A stretch of DNA of 64,000 nucleotides from Salipaludibacillus sp047795645 (GCF_047795645.1 NZ_CP181045.1:682001-746000); one strand, 5' to 3'. Shown: positions 34,944 through 44,652, numbered from the stretch's first letter. The notes: a model not told the origin generated them from the letters alone. Made by a program: numbers and translations.

Positions 34944-35020
34944 TTGATAATCATAAATGTAAGCGCTTAATTAATGATATATTGTACTTAATCATAAAGG
35001 ATAAAGATATTTAAGCGCTT
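34944..35020 (+). promoter_or_regulatory. Operon control region with two AAGCGCTT palindromes
   Basis: TGTAAGCGCTTAAT (around 34958-34971) fits a CcpA catabolite-responsive element (TGWAANCGNTNWCA) with mismatches at the end. A second AAGCGCTT palindrome is at 35013-35020, 52 bp downstream and just before the ribosome site. TTGATA at 34944-34949 is a possible -35. Paired half-palindromes could serve CcpA or another LacI-type repressor. Confidence 0.5.
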
Positions 35021-35041
35021 TAAAAAAAGGAGGAGGAGTAT

Positions 35042-36004
35042 TTGAAAGTAATTACCCTAGGAGAAATTCTCGTAGAAATAATGAGACCTAATTTAGATGT
35101 ACCATTGTTTAAACGAGGAGAATTTAAAGGACCTTATCCAAGTGGAGCTCCAGCTATCTTTATATACAACTTGGCTTCATTAGGACATGAGACCGGTATA
35201 ATTTCCAAAGTCGGTATTGACTCATTCGGTAAAAATTGTTTGGATCATTTATCAAAAAAAACGATAGACTTACATGCGGTAAGAACATCAACTCTTCCTA
35301 CAGGTATAGCATTTGTTACTTACAATTCAGATGGAAGCAGAGATTTTCTATTCCATATTGATAATACAGCTTGCGGAGAAATAGAGCAAAATGATCTTGA
35401 TGAAGAATTTATCAAAGGTTTTGATTGGTTACATCTTAATGGCTCATCCTTAACTATTAACGAAAAAGTTAGGGATTTAGCTATTGCAGCAGCAAAGTTG
35501 ATTAAATCTAATGGTGGTACGCTGAGTTTTGATCCGAATATCAGACCAGAGTTATTATCTGATAAAGATATGCAATTTATCGATGAACTGCTTCCTTTAT
35601 GTGACTATGTCATGCCGAGTGAAGGAGAAGAACTGACTATTACGGGTTTAAATGATCGAACTGAAGCAATTGAAAAATTATTTCAAACAGGCGTAAAAAA
35701 AGTGTTTCTCAAATTGGGCAAAGAAGGTTCCATTTTATATCGGCCAGATCATTCTATTTATGCACGTGGATTTAAAATTAATGAAGTCGATCCTACAGGC
35801 GCAGGTGATTCATATTGTGCAGGTGTTGTATGTGGGCTCATTCATAAATGGGAAGATGAGAAAATATTGAAATTTGCAAATGCTGTTGGTGCGATGGCAA
35901 CTCAAAGTTTTGGACCAATGGAATTGGAATTCAACGAAACGACAGTTTGGGAATTTATTAATCATCATCATAACAAAAATTTAATGACCACAACTAAAAA
36001 ATAA
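35042..36004 (+). CDS. PfkB-family sugar kinase
   Basis: 320 residues from TTG 35042 (AAAGGAGGAGGAG upstream). Ribokinase fold: MKVITLGEILVEIMR, SGAPAIFIYNLASLG, then the PfkB signature VDPTGAGDSYCAG with catalytic Asp and anion hole. Related to 2-keto-3-deoxygluconate/fructokinase-type enzymes. First gene of the carbohydrate operon and directly downstream of the control region. Confidence 0.85.
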   Translation: MKVITLGEILVEIMRPNLDVPLFKRGEFKGPYPSGAPAIFIYNLASLGHETGIISKVGIDSFGKNCLDHLSKKTIDLHAVRTSTLPTGIAFVTYNSDGSRDFLFHIDNTACGEIEQNDLDEEFIKGFDWLHLNGSSLTINEKVRDLAIAAAKLIKSNGGTLSFDPNIRPELLSDKDMQFIDELLPLCDYVMPSEGEELTITGLNDRTEAIEKLFQTGVKKVFLKLGKEGSILYRPDHSIYARGFKINEVDPTGAGDSYCAGVVCGLIHKWEDEKILKFANAVGAMATQSFGPMELEFNETTVWEFINHHHNKNLMTTTKK

Positions 36005-36114
36005 AAATTAATTTGGCAATATAATTCAGAATATTCGATAAATTTAATAGATGTGTTTGTTTTTATTGCCTCATAATGGTAATAATTCAAAATAATATTA
36101 AAGGGGAGTGTAAA

Positions 36115-37455
36115 ATGAAGAGGAATTTGGGATTTTTCTGGGGTATTATGATTTTACTATTATCTGCAATACTTGTTGGTTGTGGCGGAACTGAGAACAC
36201 TGGTGGACCTGATAACGTCGACGAAAATGAGAACACTGGAGAAAATGATGGAAATGAAGTTTCCGAGGGAGATGATGAAGATAAAGTAGTCTCAATCTGG
36301 TTTGGACGTGAACAATTTATTCCTGATGACCAATTTGATAAGTTTCATGAGGAAAACCCAGGTATCACAGTTGAATGGGATGTTATTCCCCTTGAACAGG
36401 CTGTTGCAGATTATCTTCGTAATCATAATGCTGGAAATGCTCCAGATATGGTACAAATTTTTCATGAGTATTCACAAACTCTTGCAGTACAAGAAGCAGC
36501 TCTTGATATGACACCATATTACGAACAATGGGAAGAGGAAGATCCGGATAGTTATAATAATTTAATGTCTCAAGCTTTTGATATTCCTAGTTATGAAGGA
36601 AGACCTTATGGTTTAGCTGTTCATGCTGCACCTTACTGGATGGCGTATCGCAAAGATTGGTTTGAAGAAGCAGGAATTGCAGAACCAGAATCTTGGGATG
36701 ATGTCTTAGATGCTGCAAGAACACTGAAAGACGATGGACACTTATCTAACCAGCAATATGGTTTTGTTACACCAGGAGACCGTACAACACCACCACTTTG
36801 GTTTTCATCAATGTTTATGTCAATGGGCGGACAGTATAGTGATACTGGATTACCAGTCGTTGATTCTGATGCTGGGGAATACATTGTAGATTTCCACCAA
36901 ACGTTAGTTAGAGAAGGATTAACGAGTAATGAAGTTCTTTCTTGGGACTCAGGTGCGATGAGAGGATCATTTATGAGTGGAAATGCTGCTATGATTCCAG
37001 AGGCATTTAACATGTTTGCAGCTTTCCAAGACGAATTAGAATATGGAACAGAGTGGGAAGGCATGGTTCAACCTCACAGACCAGGTGGAGAAGATGACTT
37101 TAGAGTCAATATGTTTAGTTGGCCATTAATTGTTAACTCAGATACAGAACATCCGGAAGAAGTTGTGAAAGTTCTTCAATATTTAACGGATACCGAAATT
37201 GTAAGAGATGTTGCAATGGGGTATCAACCAACTACGAATGCAGAAGTTATGGAAGAGTATTTTGAAGTCAATGAATGGTCACATGGTTTTGAAGAGGCTT
37301 TTGCATCAGGGGTAGTCCTGCCAAGTCATCTTCGGCAACCAGAAGTATATGACATCCTTGGTGAAATGGTTCAAGAAGCTCTAAGTAATTATGATAGTGA
37401 TCCAAGTGAAATTGTTCAAGAATATCAAGAGAAGCTTAATGAATTAGATAATTAA
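36115..37455 (+). CDS. ABC transporter sugar-binding lipoprotein
   Basis: 446 residues from ATG 36115 (AAGGGGAG upstream; the in-frame codons before it lie in the leader). Lipobox ILVGCG, acidic linker, then an extracellular solute-binding protein family 1 fold: WDVIPLEQAVADYLRNHNAGNAPDMVQIF (split here: VIPLEQAVADYL, NAPDMVQIF), YWMAYRKDWFEEAGI..PESWDDVLDAA. Captures the operon's carbohydrate substrate outside the membrane. Confidence 0.85.
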   Translation: MKRNLGFFWGIMILLLSAILVGCGGTENTGGPDNVDENENTGENDGNEVSEGDDEDKVVSIWFGREQFIPDDQFDKFHEENPGITVEWDVIPLEQAVADYLRNHNAGNAPDMVQIFHEYSQTLAVQEAALDMTPYYEQWEEEDPDSYNNLMSQAFDIPSYEGRPYGLAVHAAPYWMAYRKDWFEEAGIAEPESWDDVLDAARTLKDDGHLSNQQYGFVTPGDRTTPPLWFSSMFMSMGGQYSDTGLPVVDSDAGEYIVDFHQTLVREGLTSNEVLSWDSGAMRGSFMSGNAAMIPEAFNMFAAFQDELEYGTEWEGMVQPHRPGGEDDFRVNMFSWPLIVNSDTEHPEEVVKVLQYLTDTEIVRDVAMGYQPTTNAEVMEEYFEVNEWSHGFEEAFASGVVLPSHLRQPEVYDILGEMVQEALSNYDSDPSEIVQEYQEKLNELDN

Positions 37456-37472
37456 TGAGTATTTTATAAACT

Positions 37473-37513
37473 TACATGTACCGGTGTACATTTTGATTTA
37501 ACCGGTACATGTA
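37473..37513 (+). promoter_or_regulatory. Long intercistronic hairpin in the ABC operon
   Basis: TACATGTACCGGT (37473-37485) and its exact inverse ACCGGTACATGTA (37501-37513) around a 15-nt loop, without a T-run. Position between the binding-protein gene and the permeases suits an mRNA-stabilising or attenuating hairpin that keeps the binding protein in excess. Confidence 0.75.
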
Positions 37514-37549
37514 GCATTACTATTACTTTTAAGCCAGGGAGGAAAAACT

Positions 37550-38476
37550 GTGAACACGAATCCAGAGATAAATATGAAACCTGGTCACAATCCGGTTAAA
37601 AAAAATAATTGGAATAAATTCAAGAAGAAGTCAGTTCCATATATTTTAATATTTCCTGCTCTTTTATTTGTTGTAGGAGTTCTGGGATATGCTGTTGTGG
37701 CAGGAACATTCATGTCGTTTTGGGGTGTGAATTTAAATGTACCCGGGTCACCATTTGTAGGCTTACAGAATTATATTGAATTATTTACGACAGAACAGTT
37801 TATCAGTTCTCTTTTACGCTCCCTTGTATTTGTATTTGGCAGTGTTGTACTCGGACTCGTCCTGGCGATGTTGTTTGCATTAAGTTTATATAGAGCTAAG
37901 AGGTTTAGTAATTTTTTTAAAGGGTTAGCACTTATTCCATTTCTAGTATCGGGGATTGCAACAGCTGTTATGTTCCGATTTGTTTTTAGTGGGGATGTTG
38001 GTTTGATAAATATGATGTTAACAACAATTGGCCTTGATCAAATTGTTTTTTTATCTTCACCAGTTTGGGCATTAGTCGTAGTAATACTGGCAAATGTTTG
38101 GTTTGTATGTCCGTTTGCAACGCTAATATTATTAGCTGGAATTCAAAGTATCGATCAGGAACTATTTGAGGCAGCAATCGTTGATGGTGCTTCAAGGTTA
38201 AAGATATTTTGGAATATTATCTTGCCTCTTATTGCACCAATGATGGGAATCAGCTTAATATGGTTGAGTTTCGCAAGCTTTAACATGTTTGACGTAATAT
38301 TACCATTAACTGGAGGGGGCCCAGGAAGAGCGACTGAAGTTATGGCTGTTTATATGTATAATGTCGCATTTAGTGAGTTAAAATATTCACTTGGTAGTGC
38401 AGTAATGGTAATCATATTAATATTTAATGTCATTACTAGTATGATCTATCTGAAAATTTTTAAGGTGACGGAGTGA
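37550..38476 (+). CDS. ABC transporter permease (MalF type)
   Basis: 308 residues from GTG 37550 (GGGAGG upstream). Six membrane segments and the EAA loop (EAAIVDGASRLKIFWNIILPLIAPMMG). It forms the membrane channel with the next gene. No ATPase is encoded in this operon; a shared MsmX-type ATPase is the usual partner in Bacillus. Confidence 0.9.
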   Translation: MNTNPEINMKPGHNPVKKNNWNKFKKKSVPYILIFPALLFVVGVLGYAVVAGTFMSFWGVNLNVPGSPFVGLQNYIELFTTEQFISSLLRSLVFVFGSVVLGLVLAMLFALSLYRAKRFSNFFKGLALIPFLVSGIATAVMFRFVFSGDVGLINMMLTTIGLDQIVFLSSPVWALVVVILANVWFVCPFATLILLAGIQSIDQELFEAAIVDGASRLKIFWNIILPLIAPMMGISLIWLSFASFNMFDVILPLTGGGPGRATEVMAVYMYNVAFSELKYSLGSAVMVIILIFNVITSMIYLKIFKVTE

Positions 38477-38480
38477 TAAA

Positions 38481-39317
38481 ATGGCGAACTTAAAAAGATG
38501 GTTAGGTAATCGCTTATATTGGGTTCCACTTATTATATTGATGTTATGGACAACAACTCCTTTAGTTTGGGCCTTCTCTGCGTCGTTTAAAACACCAGTT
38601 GAAGTATATAATACACCACCAAGTTTAATACCAGAATCTTTTAACCTAACGAATTACATTCGAGTATTTCAACTCCCAAATTTTTGGCAATACTTATTTA
38701 ATAGTGCTTTTTTAGCAATAATCACTACTGTGTTAGCGGTTGGAGTTAGTATAATGGCTGGTTACGCATTTGCGAGATATGCATTTAAATGGCGTCATAT
38801 ATTGTTAGTCTTTATCTTAGTACCTCGAATTTTACCGAGAGCAGCACTAATCGTCCCACTGTTCACAGGTATGACTGCAATTGGTTTATATGACACTTAT
38901 GGGGCTTTGATTTTAACGTATACGGCATCGGCTGTTCCTTTAGCGACATGGATATTGGCAGGGTTTTTCAAAGTAATTCCAAAATCATTGGAAGAGGCCG
39001 CTGCTATAGACGGTGCAAAGCCGTGGCAGATTATCTGGTATGTCGTTATGCCAATTTCATTACCAGCGATTATTACAGTCAGTATATTTTCTTTACGAGA
39101 AGCTTGGAATGAATTCCCGTTTGTACTTTCTTTAACTTCATCTTCTGATATGAGAACACTACCTTACCAACTATTTATGTTAAGAGATAGTATCGGAATT
39201 CAAGAATGGCCAATTGTGCTTGCTTTTGCAATTGTTACAATAATGCCATTACTGATCCTTTATTTAATATTTGAGAAAAGAGTTGTAAATGGAATCGTTA
39301 GTGGTGCTGTTAAATAA
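38481..39317 (+). CDS. ABC transporter permease (MalG type)
   Basis: 278 residues, ATG 38481, 2 bp after the previous stop. Six membrane segments, EAA loop EEAAAIDGAKPWQIIWYVVMP. Second half of the importer channel. Confidence 0.9.
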   Translation: MANLKRWLGNRLYWVPLIILMLWTTTPLVWAFSASFKTPVEVYNTPPSLIPESFNLTNYIRVFQLPNFWQYLFNSAFLAIITTVLAVGVSIMAGYAFARYAFKWRHILLVFILVPRILPRAALIVPLFTGMTAIGLYDTYGALILTYTASAVPLATWILAGFFKVIPKSLEEAAAIDGAKPWQIIWYVVMPISLPAIITVSIFSLREAWNEFPFVLSLTSSSDMRTLPYQLFMLRDSIGIQEWPIVLAFAIVTIMPLLILYLIFEKRVVNGIVSGAVK

Positions 39318-39342
39318 TAGATTGAGAGGGAGTTTGGTATAA

Positions 39343-40188
39343 ATGGCTTTGAAAACCTTAAGTGAAGTTTTAAATGCTTCAGTTGCTGATCATAAAGCCA
39401 CCTTTGCGTTTAATGCGCATGTTCTTGATATGATACCTCAGCTTGTCAATACTGCTGAAGAGTTTCAAATCCCACTTATTATTCAAATTACCGAGGATAC
39501 ATTGCAGTTCAGTGGAATAAGTCATGTTATGAACGTAGCCAGAGGAGCCATTGATAGATCATCAGTTTCAATTGTCCTTCATTATGATCACGGAAAAGAG
39601 TTGGACAGAATTAAAGAATGTATCGACGCTGGATTTAGTTCAGTGATGTTCGACGGATCAACACTACCATTTAATGAGAACGCTTCGAAAACGACAGAAA
39701 TTGTAGAGTACGCACACCAAGCTGGCGTTTCTGTTGAAGCAGAATTAGGCCATGTTGGGATGGCGCACGAAAATAATGATGATCAAGATCAGGTCTTAAC
39801 TGTTCCAGAAGAAGCGCAAAAATTTGTTTCATTGACTAATGTCGATGCTTTGGCTGTAGCAATTGGAACTTCACATGGAATATACAAAGGTCCAGTTCAC
39901 TTAGATATTGAACGTTTAAAAGAGATTCGCAAACTTGTTTCCGTTCCACTAGTCTTACATGGGGGATCAGGAGTAGGGCAAAGTGAACTGAAAGAAGCAA
40001 TCAGACATGGAATTGTCAAAGTTAATATTGCTTCAGAGTTAAAAGCGCCTTGGGCAAAAGCCGTAAGAGAATACTTGAACGAAAACCCTAAAGAATTTGA
40101 CCCAAGAAAAATTCTTGCTCCAGCAAACCAGGCCTACAGAAGAGCCGTTCTTGAAAAGTTAGCACTGGTAGGCCTGATTCATAAATGA
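39343..40188 (+). CDS. Class II (zinc) aldolase, FbaA/GatY family, paralogue 1
   Basis: 281 residues. Zinc ligands and active site: VLHYDHGKELD (Asp, His), SVEAELGHVG (Glu), AIGTSHGIYKG (His), PLVLHGGSGV (His), VKVNIASEL. Cleaves or forms a ketose phosphate via dihydroxyacetone phosphate. Sits between the permeases and yesL. It differs from the second aldolase at 41002 in the loop after SVEAELG, so the two may have different substrates. Confidence 0.85.
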   Translation: MALKTLSEVLNASVADHKATFAFNAHVLDMIPQLVNTAEEFQIPLIIQITEDTLQFSGISHVMNVARGAIDRSSVSIVLHYDHGKELDRIKECIDAGFSSVMFDGSTLPFNENASKTTEIVEYAHQAGVSVEAELGHVGMAHENNDDQDQVLTVPEEAQKFVSLTNVDALAVAIGTSHGIYKGPVHLDIERLKEIRKLVSVPLVLHGGSGVGQSELKEAIRHGIVKVNIASELKAPWAKAVREYLNENPKEFDPRKILAPANQAYRRAVLEKLALVGLIHK

Positions 40189-40330
40189 GTGAAGTAAATT
40201 AAATGAAGAAACTACTAAGTATCACATCTAATTCAGCGATGAGGCGAACTGGGTGATTAATGATGCGGATATTCAGAAGATAAAGCTAGAAACATTGATA
40301 GAGGAATTAGAATAGGAGGGAGGCACTATT

Positions 40331-40972
40331 GTGGAGATTGGTGGATTTGCAGGTATTGCATATAGTTTCTGCAGGTGGTTTGTTCGTTTAGCATATTTAA
40401 ACCTTTTATGGGTCATATTTAGCCTAGTAGGGTTGATTGTATTTGGGTTTTTTCCATCGACAGTTGCACTCTTTACAGTAACTCGCAAATGGATTATGGG
40501 AGATACGGATTTCCCAACCGGAAAAGTTTATTGGAAGACATATAAATCGGAATTTATAAAATCTAATGTTCTTGGTCTTATTTTAACTTTCATTGGTTGG
40601 ATCATATATTATAATTTAATGTTTTTGAGTGGTATGGAAGGTGTTGTCTCACAGATTTTATTTCTTGGAATGATTAGTATGTTAATAGTTTACATTCTTA
40701 TTTTAATGTATATATTTCCTGTATTTGTTCATTATGATACTTCATTATTCCAAACTATAAAAAATGCTTTTCTGATTGGCGTAACCAGTCCTATGTACAC
40801 AATCATTGCCGTTCTTAGTGCTCTGTTGACCTATCTTCTGCTAATACTTTTAGACTTATTTATATTTTTTAATATCAGTACAATCGGTTTACTTGTCATG
40901 TGGTGTGCCTATCAATCTTTCGAAAAAATTGATAGAGATAAAGTAGAACAGGAAACCGTTTCAACTCATTAA
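40331..40972 (+). CDS. YesL-family (DUF624) membrane protein
   Basis: 213 residues from GTG 40331 (AGGAGGGAGG upstream). About five membrane segments; FGFFPSTVALFTVTRKW is the DUF624 signature. YesL proteins are regularly encoded with carbohydrate ABC importers and YesM/YesN systems. The 140 bp before it contain a broken short frame ending NWVINDADIQKIKLETLIEE with no start. Confidence 0.85.
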   Translation: MEIGGFAGIAYSFCRWFVRLAYLNLLWVIFSLVGLIVFGFFPSTVALFTVTRKWIMGDTDFPTGKVYWKTYKSEFIKSNVLGLILTFIGWIIYYNLMFLSGMEGVVSQILFLGMISMLIVYILILMYIFPVFVHYDTSLFQTIKNAFLIGVTSPMYTIIAVLSALLTYLLLILLDLFIFFNISTIGLLVMWCAYQSFEKIDRDKVEQETVSTH

Positions 40973-41001
40973 ACATCATAATAGTATAGAGGAGGTTCAA
41001 C

Positions 41002-41865
41002 ATGTTAGTAACTTTAAAAGAAAATTTATCAAACGCAGAAGAAGGAAACTTTGCAGTAGGTGCTTTTAATTCACCGACTTTAGAAACAGCAAGAGCTGTA
41101 ATTGTAGCTGCAGAGGAGTTGCATGTGCCGGTTATTTTGTCACATGCAGAAGTCCATAATGTGGTTAATCCAATAGAAGTTATCGGCCCAGTACTTGTAG
41201 AATTTGCTAAAAAAGCGCGTGTTCCTGTAACTGTTCATTTAGATCACGGTTCTACGTTAGAAAATGTCAAAAAAGCAATTGATCTAGGGTTTAGTTCTGT
41301 AATGATTGATGCTTCTCATATGCATTATGAGGATAATATAAAAGTTGTCAAAGAAATTGTTAATTATGCAAAGCAATTTGAAATTTCGGTTGAAGCAGAG
41401 CTAGGAATGATGACTTCATCTGGAATTGGTGGTGAAGAAACAGCAAGTGGAACAGATGAAGTAAGTGTTGGAACGGATTTATATACAGACCCAATTGTTG
41501 CCAAAGATTTTGTTGATAGGACAGAGATTGATGCATTAGCAGCATCGTTTGGAACGGTACATGGTATCTATATTTCAGAGCCATATTTGGATATTGAGAG
41601 ATTGAAATCTATTTTTAAGAATATTCAACGACCGGTTGTTATGCATGGGGGTTCAGGGTTGGAAAAGCAAGATTATATTAATGTCATTAATGCAGGGGTA
41701 AGAAAAATTAATTATTACAGTTATGCTGCCAAAGCAGGTGCACTGGCTGTAAAAGAATATATTCAAAAAGAACCTAACCTTTTCTACCATGATTTAACAG
41801 TCATAGCCAGAGAAGCAATCAAAAAGGATGTAAAAAGAGCGATGGATATTTTTTCGAACAAATAA
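41002..41865 (+). CDS. Class II aldolase, FbaA/GatY family, paralogue 2
   Basis: 287 residues, GAGGAGG before ATG. Zinc/active-site motifs VHLDHGSTLE, SVMIDASHMHYEDN, SVEAELGMM, AASFGTVHGIY, PVVMHGGSGL. Compared with paralogue 1 it has a longer insert after SVEAELG (SSGIGGEETASGTDEVS) of the type seen in fructose- and tagatose-bisphosphate aldolases. Confidence 0.85.
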   Translation: MLVTLKENLSNAEEGNFAVGAFNSPTLETARAVIVAAEELHVPVILSHAEVHNVVNPIEVIGPVLVEFAKKARVPVTVHLDHGSTLENVKKAIDLGFSSVMIDASHMHYEDNIKVVKEIVNYAKQFEISVEAELGMMTSSGIGGEETASGTDEVSVGTDLYTDPIVAKDFVDRTEIDALAASFGTVHGIYISEPYLDIERLKSIFKNIQRPVVMHGGSGLEKQDYINVINAGVRKINYYSYAAKAGALAVKEYIQKEPNLFYHDLTVIAREAIKKDVKRAMDIFSNK

Positions 41866-41890
41866 AGACGTAAAGTAAATAAAGAACTTT

Positions 41891-41939
41891 TAAACGATCT
41901 TCTTCTTTAATTGAAAGGATTGAGATCGTTTAGTTTTTT
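41891..41939 (+). terminator. Terminator or attenuator inside the operon
   Basis: TAAACGATCT (41891-41900) and exact complement AGATCGTTTA (41923-41932), then GTTTTTTA. It precedes the FGGY kinase by 18 bp, so it either ends the first transcript or reduces read-through into the kinases. Confidence 0.75.
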
Positions 41940-41957
41940 ATACAAGGAGGGCTTAAT

Positions 41958-43463
41958 ATGTCTTTAATTGGTTTGGACGTTGGAACAACTGGTACAAAAG
42001 CAATGATTATTGACACGGATAGTAAAATACTAGCTAGTGCTTATCGCGAATACAAGATGGAATTTCCTACAGTTGGTCAATATGAATTAAATCCTGAGCT
42101 TGTTTGGGAATCGGTTAAAGAAGTGCTTCGTTCTTGTATGGAACAGTGTGAACACGGTCGTGATAACATTAAGGGAATTTCGGTTTCTTCATTAGGAGAA
42201 GCAGCAGTGTTTATAGATAAAAAAGGAGAAGTGTTGGCGAACAGCATTTTATACATAGATAATAGAGGTGCAGAGCAGCTTGAAAAGTTAATAGATGCCA
42301 TCGGTGAAGATCGAATTATTGATAAAACGGGTCTAAGGCCTCATATTATGTATACTTTACCAAAATTGATGTGGTTGATCGAACATAATAAGATCGATCA
42401 AAAATTATATAAATTGTTATCATTTGGATCTTTTATTCTATATCGGCTCGGTTCTCGTCCTGTCATGGATTACTCATTAGCATCACGAACGATGGCATTT
42501 AATGTTCATAAGTTTGATTGGGATGATGAGATGATTAACTCTGCAAGAGTTCGGGATGACATATTTCCAGAACTTGCTCCTGCAGGAACAATTATTGGTG
42601 AGGTTAGTCCAGATGTTGCTAATGAGCTTAGTTTACCGATTGATTTTAAATTGGTCCTTGGTGCGCATGATCAATTATGTGCAGCGATTGGAGCTGGCCT
42701 AAATAAAGAGAAGCAAGCAACATATGGCATTGGATCGACTGCTTGCATCAGTCCGGTTTTTAGCACCAATGTAGATGTAAAGAAACTTGCATTGAATAAT
42801 TTTCCACTTATTCCCTATATCAATGGTCAATTTACTACGTATGCTTTTAATTTTACGGGTGGGTCGATATTAAAATGGTTCAGGGATCAGCTTGGATTTA
42901 TGGAAATCAAAGAGGCAGAAAAATCTAATCGCAGTGTCTATGATTTGTTAAATGAAAAGGCGAGTAAATGTCCGACAGGAATTCTCGTCCTCCCTCACTT
43001 TGCAGGTTCTGGAACCCCATTTATGAATCCGAATTCAACAGGTGCTTTTGTAGGAATAACCCTTAATACTTCCAAAATGGAGATATATCGTGGGATTCTT
43101 GAAGGTATAACATATGAAATGAGATACAACCTTGATTGTCTAGAAAATGCTGGTATTTATATTGATGAATTGAAAGTTAGTGGGGGTGGTGCTAACTCAG
43201 AATTGTGGCTCCAAATCATGGCAGATATTATGAATAAGAAAATTGTCGCGCTAGATATTAATGAGACAGGAATTTTAGGTACGATGATCTTGACATCCGT
43301 CTCTCTTGGTATATACAACACGTATGATGAGGCGTCTGAGAAACTATTTAAAATAAGAAAAGTCTATTTTCCACAGAGTAGAAATAAAAAAGTATATCAT
43401 CAACATTATCAAAAATACAAGAAGATGTACCATGCAGTCAAGTCAGTTTTATCAGAAGAATGA
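41958..43463 (+). CDS. FGGY-family carbohydrate kinase
   Basis: 501 residues. N-terminal ATPase fold GLDVGTTGTKAMIID, VSSLGEAAVFID, VLGAHDQLCAAIGAG, and the C-terminal FGGY-type domain with ILVLPHFAGSGTPFMNPNSTGAFVG and LKVSGGGANSELWLQIMAD. Phosphorylates a sugar, ketose or polyol; substrate not predictable. AAGGAGGG before ATG 41958. Confidence 0.9.
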   Translation: MSLIGLDVGTTGTKAMIIDTDSKILASAYREYKMEFPTVGQYELNPELVWESVKEVLRSCMEQCEHGRDNIKGISVSSLGEAAVFIDKKGEVLANSILYIDNRGAEQLEKLIDAIGEDRIIDKTGLRPHIMYTLPKLMWLIEHNKIDQKLYKLLSFGSFILYRLGSRPVMDYSLASRTMAFNVHKFDWDDEMINSARVRDDIFPELAPAGTIIGEVSPDVANELSLPIDFKLVLGAHDQLCAAIGAGLNKEKQATYGIGSTACISPVFSTNVDVKKLALNNFPLIPYINGQFTTYAFNFTGGSILKWFRDQLGFMEIKEAEKSNRSVYDLLNEKASKCPTGILVLPHFAGSGTPFMNPNSTGAFVGITLNTSKMEIYRGILEGITYEMRYNLDCLENAGIYIDELKVSGGGANSELWLQIMADIMNKKIVALDINETGILGTMILTSVSLGIYNTYDEASEKLFKIRKVYFPQSRNKKVYHQHYQKYKKMYHAVKSVLSEE

Positions 43464-43521
43464 GTGCGGGTATATATATAATGAACTAAAACAAAGGATT
43501 GTATAGGGGAGGGGGATGTAA

Positions 43522-44652
43522 ATGACGAACAATAAAGTAGTTGTTGCTGGACACGTCTGTATTGACATCACACCTGTTTTCTCTTCAAATTATGTCGGTA
43601 ATTTAAAAGATATTCTCGCTCCAGGAAAACTAGTTCATGTTGAACAAGCTGATATTCACACAGGAGGAGCGGTAGCTAATACAGGATTGGCAATGAAGTA
43701 TTTCGGTGCTGATACGAAACTAATAGGTAAAATTGGTCAAGATCATATAGGCGAGTTGATCTTAAATATTTTGAGGAAACATGAAGCAGGAGCAGAAATA
43801 ATTATCGACCCAGATACTAGCAGTTCATATACAATTGTGTTTGCAACGCCAGGATCTGACAGGTTCTTTCTTCATAATCCTGGAGCAAATGATATTTTCT
43901 TTGCAGAAGATGTTAAAGACGAGGTATTAAAAGAGACTACACTATTTCATTTTGGCTATCCTCCCATCATGAAAAGTATGTATCAAAATAATGGAGATGA
44001 ATTACTAAGGTTATTCAAAAAAGTAAAGGGGTACAATGTTGCTACTTCTTTGGATATGGCAGCAATTGATGCCGACTCAGGTGCAGGGAAAATTGACTGG
44101 GAAAAAATATTACGCAAAGTTCTTCCATTTGTCGATTTCTTTGTACCAAGTGTTGAAGAGCTCGGCTATATGCTTGATAAAAACAAGTATGATAGCTGGT
44201 TAGTAAGGGCTGATGGAAAAGATATTACGAGTATCTTATCAGTTAATAAAGATGTGAAGCCATTAGCTGATAAATTAATTAATATGGGCGCCAAAGTCGT
44301 TCTAATTAAATGTGGTGCTGCTGGAATGTACTTTAGGACAGCAGACAAGACTGTCTTGCTTGATATAGGAGCCAATTTAAGTATTCAGGTCGATACTTGG
44401 GCAAATCAGGAAGGCTTTGAAAATAGTTATCAGCCAGAAAAGGTATTATCTGCTACAGGTGCAGGAGATACCAGTGTAGCAGCATTTTTAAAGGCAGTCT
44501 TGGATGGTTATCCACTTTCAAAATGCATGCAATTTGCTACAGCAACAGGTTCGTTATGTGTTGCTTCATATGATGCGCTGAGCGGCCTAAGAACTTTTAG
44601 TGAAATTGAAGAAATCATAAATCGAGGATGGGTAAAGCAGGATTTAAGTTAA
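43522..44652 (+). CDS. PfkB-family carbohydrate kinase, second
   Basis: 376 residues, longer than usual (about 310). MTNNKVVVAGHVCIDITP, GGAVANTGLAMKYFGADTKL, then signature LSATGAGDTSVAAFL with the catalytic Asp. Extra segments around residues 185-235 and 265-300. ATG 43522 after GGGGAGGGGG. It follows the FGGY kinase by 58 bp and probably ends the operon; a clear terminator is not seen in the 86 bp before the convergent gene. Confidence 0.85.
   Translation: MTNNKVVVAGHVCIDITPVFSSNYVGNLKDILAPGKLVHVEQADIHTGGAVANTGLAMKYFGADTKLIGKIGQDHIGELILNILRKHEAGAEIIIDPDTSSSYTIVFATPGSDRFFLHNPGANDIFFAEDVKDEVLKETTLFHFGYPPIMKSMYQNNGDELLRLFKKVKGYNVATSLDMAAIDADSGAGKIDWEKILRKVLPFVDFFVPSVEELGYMLDKNKYDSWLVRADGKDITSILSVNKDVKPLADKLINMGAKVVLIKCGAAGMYFRTADKTVLLDIGANLSIQVDTWANQEGFENSYQPEKVLSATGAGDTSVAAFLKAVLDGYPLSKCMQFATATGSLCVASYDALSGLRTFSEIEEIINRGWVKQDLS

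Noticed and set aside
34869..35041. Riboswitch or T-box in the sugar operon leader
   Set aside because: The leader is short, AT-rich and has only the two AAGCGCTT palindromes; no T-box sequence or known aptamer pattern is visible.
34944..44652. Sulfoquinovose or inositol catabolic operon
   Set aside because: No isomerase, dehydratase, dehydrogenase or sulfo-sugar specific gene is present, although an AroE-like gene is divergent nearby. The gene set does not match either pathway.
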